Made by a program: the position numbers and the translations under genes
Assembly: GCA_009780585.1 (NCBI GenBank)
Contig: WQZS01000010.1
Coordinates: 45,753-109,752 of the forward strand
DNA: 64,000 nucleotides
Origin: Defluviitaleaceae bacterium
GTDB taxonomy: Bacteria > Bacillota > Clostridia > Lachnospirales > WQUN01
Direction: 5' to 3'
Shown: piece by piece, positions 63,596 through 64,000 of the stretch
Position numbering within the stretch: the first letter of the stretch is position 1
How the letters are laid out: each line of letters starts with the position of its first letter
The notes under the pieces: generated by a model
Database searches by the model: none
The model's input: only the letters and a program-made list of their open reading frames with translations
What the model was told of the DNA's origin: nothing

Positions 63596-63892
63596 ATGAG
63601 GTATGCATATCCGTCAATAATTACATTGGAAAAAAACGGCGCATACAGCGTACGTTTTCCGGATTTACCGGGGTGCGTTTCGTGCGGTTATGATGTTGCG
63701 GATGCAATCATAATGGCACAGGACGCGCTGTGTTTATGGCTGTATGACATGGAACAGGATAAAAAGGTAATCCCAAAGCCAAGCGACCCCAAAGCAATAA
63801 AAAAATCAAATAAAGAAATTGCCAGCATTGTGGCTATAGACACGGATGAATACCATTATTTTTATACAGGTACGAATGATATAATAACATAA
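63596..63892 (+). CDS. hicB: HicB-family antitoxin (locus 3), C-terminal DNA-binding domain missing
   Basis: 98 residues. The N-terminal HicB fold is complete (YPSIITLEKNGAYSVRFPDLPGCVSCG, AIIMAQDALCLWLYD), and it matches locus 2 up to VAIDTDEY. Then it diverges (HYFYTGTNDIIT) and ends, while locus 2 has about 40 more residues forming the DNA-binding domain. The IS630-type element starts within about 40 bases, so insertion may have cut off the end. It could still bind HicA but should not repress the promoter. Confidence 0.8.
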   Translation: MRYAYPSIITLEKNGAYSVRFPDLPGCVSCGYDVADAIIMAQDALCLWLYDMEQDKKVIPKPSDPKAIKKSNKEIASIVAIDTDEYHYFYTGTNDIIT

Positions 63893-63928
63893 ATCGACAA
63901 CGGTCGACAAAAGTGATAAAATAAAAGC

Positions 63929-64000
63929 ATGGCATATGACGCGAAATTTCGGGGTCGTGTGTTGAAATACATCGACAAAGGTCACACAGTACAGGAAGCA
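63929..64000 (+). mobile_element. IS630-type transposase, N-terminal fragment (runs off right edge)
   Basis: 24 codons are visible: MAYDAKFRGRVLKYIDKGHT followed by VQEA. This is the start of the helix-turn-helix of IS630-type transposases. Inverted TCGACaa motifs (63893-63910, tcgacaacggtcgac) lie just upstream and probably belong to the element's left end. Confidence 0.75.

Overview
The window reads as chromosomal DNA of an uncultured, carbohydrate-degrading Gram-positive anaerobe of the Clostridia (Bacillota). This is inferred from strong AGGAGG-type ribosome binding sites, lipobox lipoproteins, ABC sugar importers with large extracytoplasmic binding proteins and no local ATPase, DUF5696/YIP1 companion genes, an HflX with a long N-terminal domain, and an ApbE / Gx-transporter / NusG-domain-II trio of the kind found near Rnf-type genes. 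There are no rRNA or tRNA genes and no CRISPR array that I can see. Most genes are moderately GC-rich. Two islands are AT-richer: about 13.0-14.8 kb and 60.7-64.0 kb.

Layout. 0-8.3 kb: the 5' part of a large extracellular solute-binding fusion protein (running off the left edge), an MFS transporter, a HAD phosphatase, a membrane-anchored right-handed beta-helix protein and a small membrane protein. 8.3-8.7 kb: a compact locus that looks like a type I toxin-antitoxin (37-residue membrane peptide with a convergent short antisense RNA). 8.8-19.4 kb: housekeeping and signalling (GGDEF-EAL-HDOD protein, HflX, remnants of PIN-type toxin-antitoxin genes, a P-loop kinase, a Fpg/Nei-like glycosylase, an NlpA-like lipoprotein with a hybrid histidine kinase, a NagB-like deaminase). 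19.4-25.3 kb: a GH4 enzyme facing an operon hicA-hicB-DASS transporter-GH9. 25.3-29.7 kb: a 1077-residue tubulin/FtsZ-like protein and its uncharacterised partner. 29.7-42.7 kb: radical SAM protein, intracellular GH13, ABC exporter, methyltransferase, two more GH4 enzymes around an FGGY kinase, a GH51/GH39-like glycosidase, a second hicAB, and a creatininase-family amidohydrolase. 42.7-47.5 kb: one tight operon of ApbE lipoprotein, Gx transporter, NusG-II protein, metallophosphoesterase and a beta-helix protein. 47.7-60.6 kb: an oligosaccharide import cluster with two binding proteins, two permease pairs, a NHL/TPR/YIP1 protein and a DUF5696 protein. 60.7-64.0 kb: an accessory island with a conserved hypothetical, an AIPR-like (abortive infection) gene translationally coupled to a third hicAB, and the start of an IS630-type transposase.

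How the genes work together. The main theme is uptake and intracellular breakdown of plant-type oligosaccharides. Binding proteins and permeases bring in sugars, probably energised by a shared MsmX-type ATPase encoded elsewhere. GH4 (three copies with different active-site motifs), GH9, GH13 and the GH51/39-like enzyme lack signal peptides and so act in the cytosol, and FGGY kinase and NagB feed products to central metabolism. Genome-defence and addiction modules are dense: three hicAB loci, PIN remnants, a type I candidate and an AIPR-like gene.

The best candidates for undescribed biology are the AIPR-hicA-hicB operon with its terminator-bearing leader, the tubulin-like two-gene locus, and the type I toxin candidate. 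All functions come from reading motifs; no database search was run.
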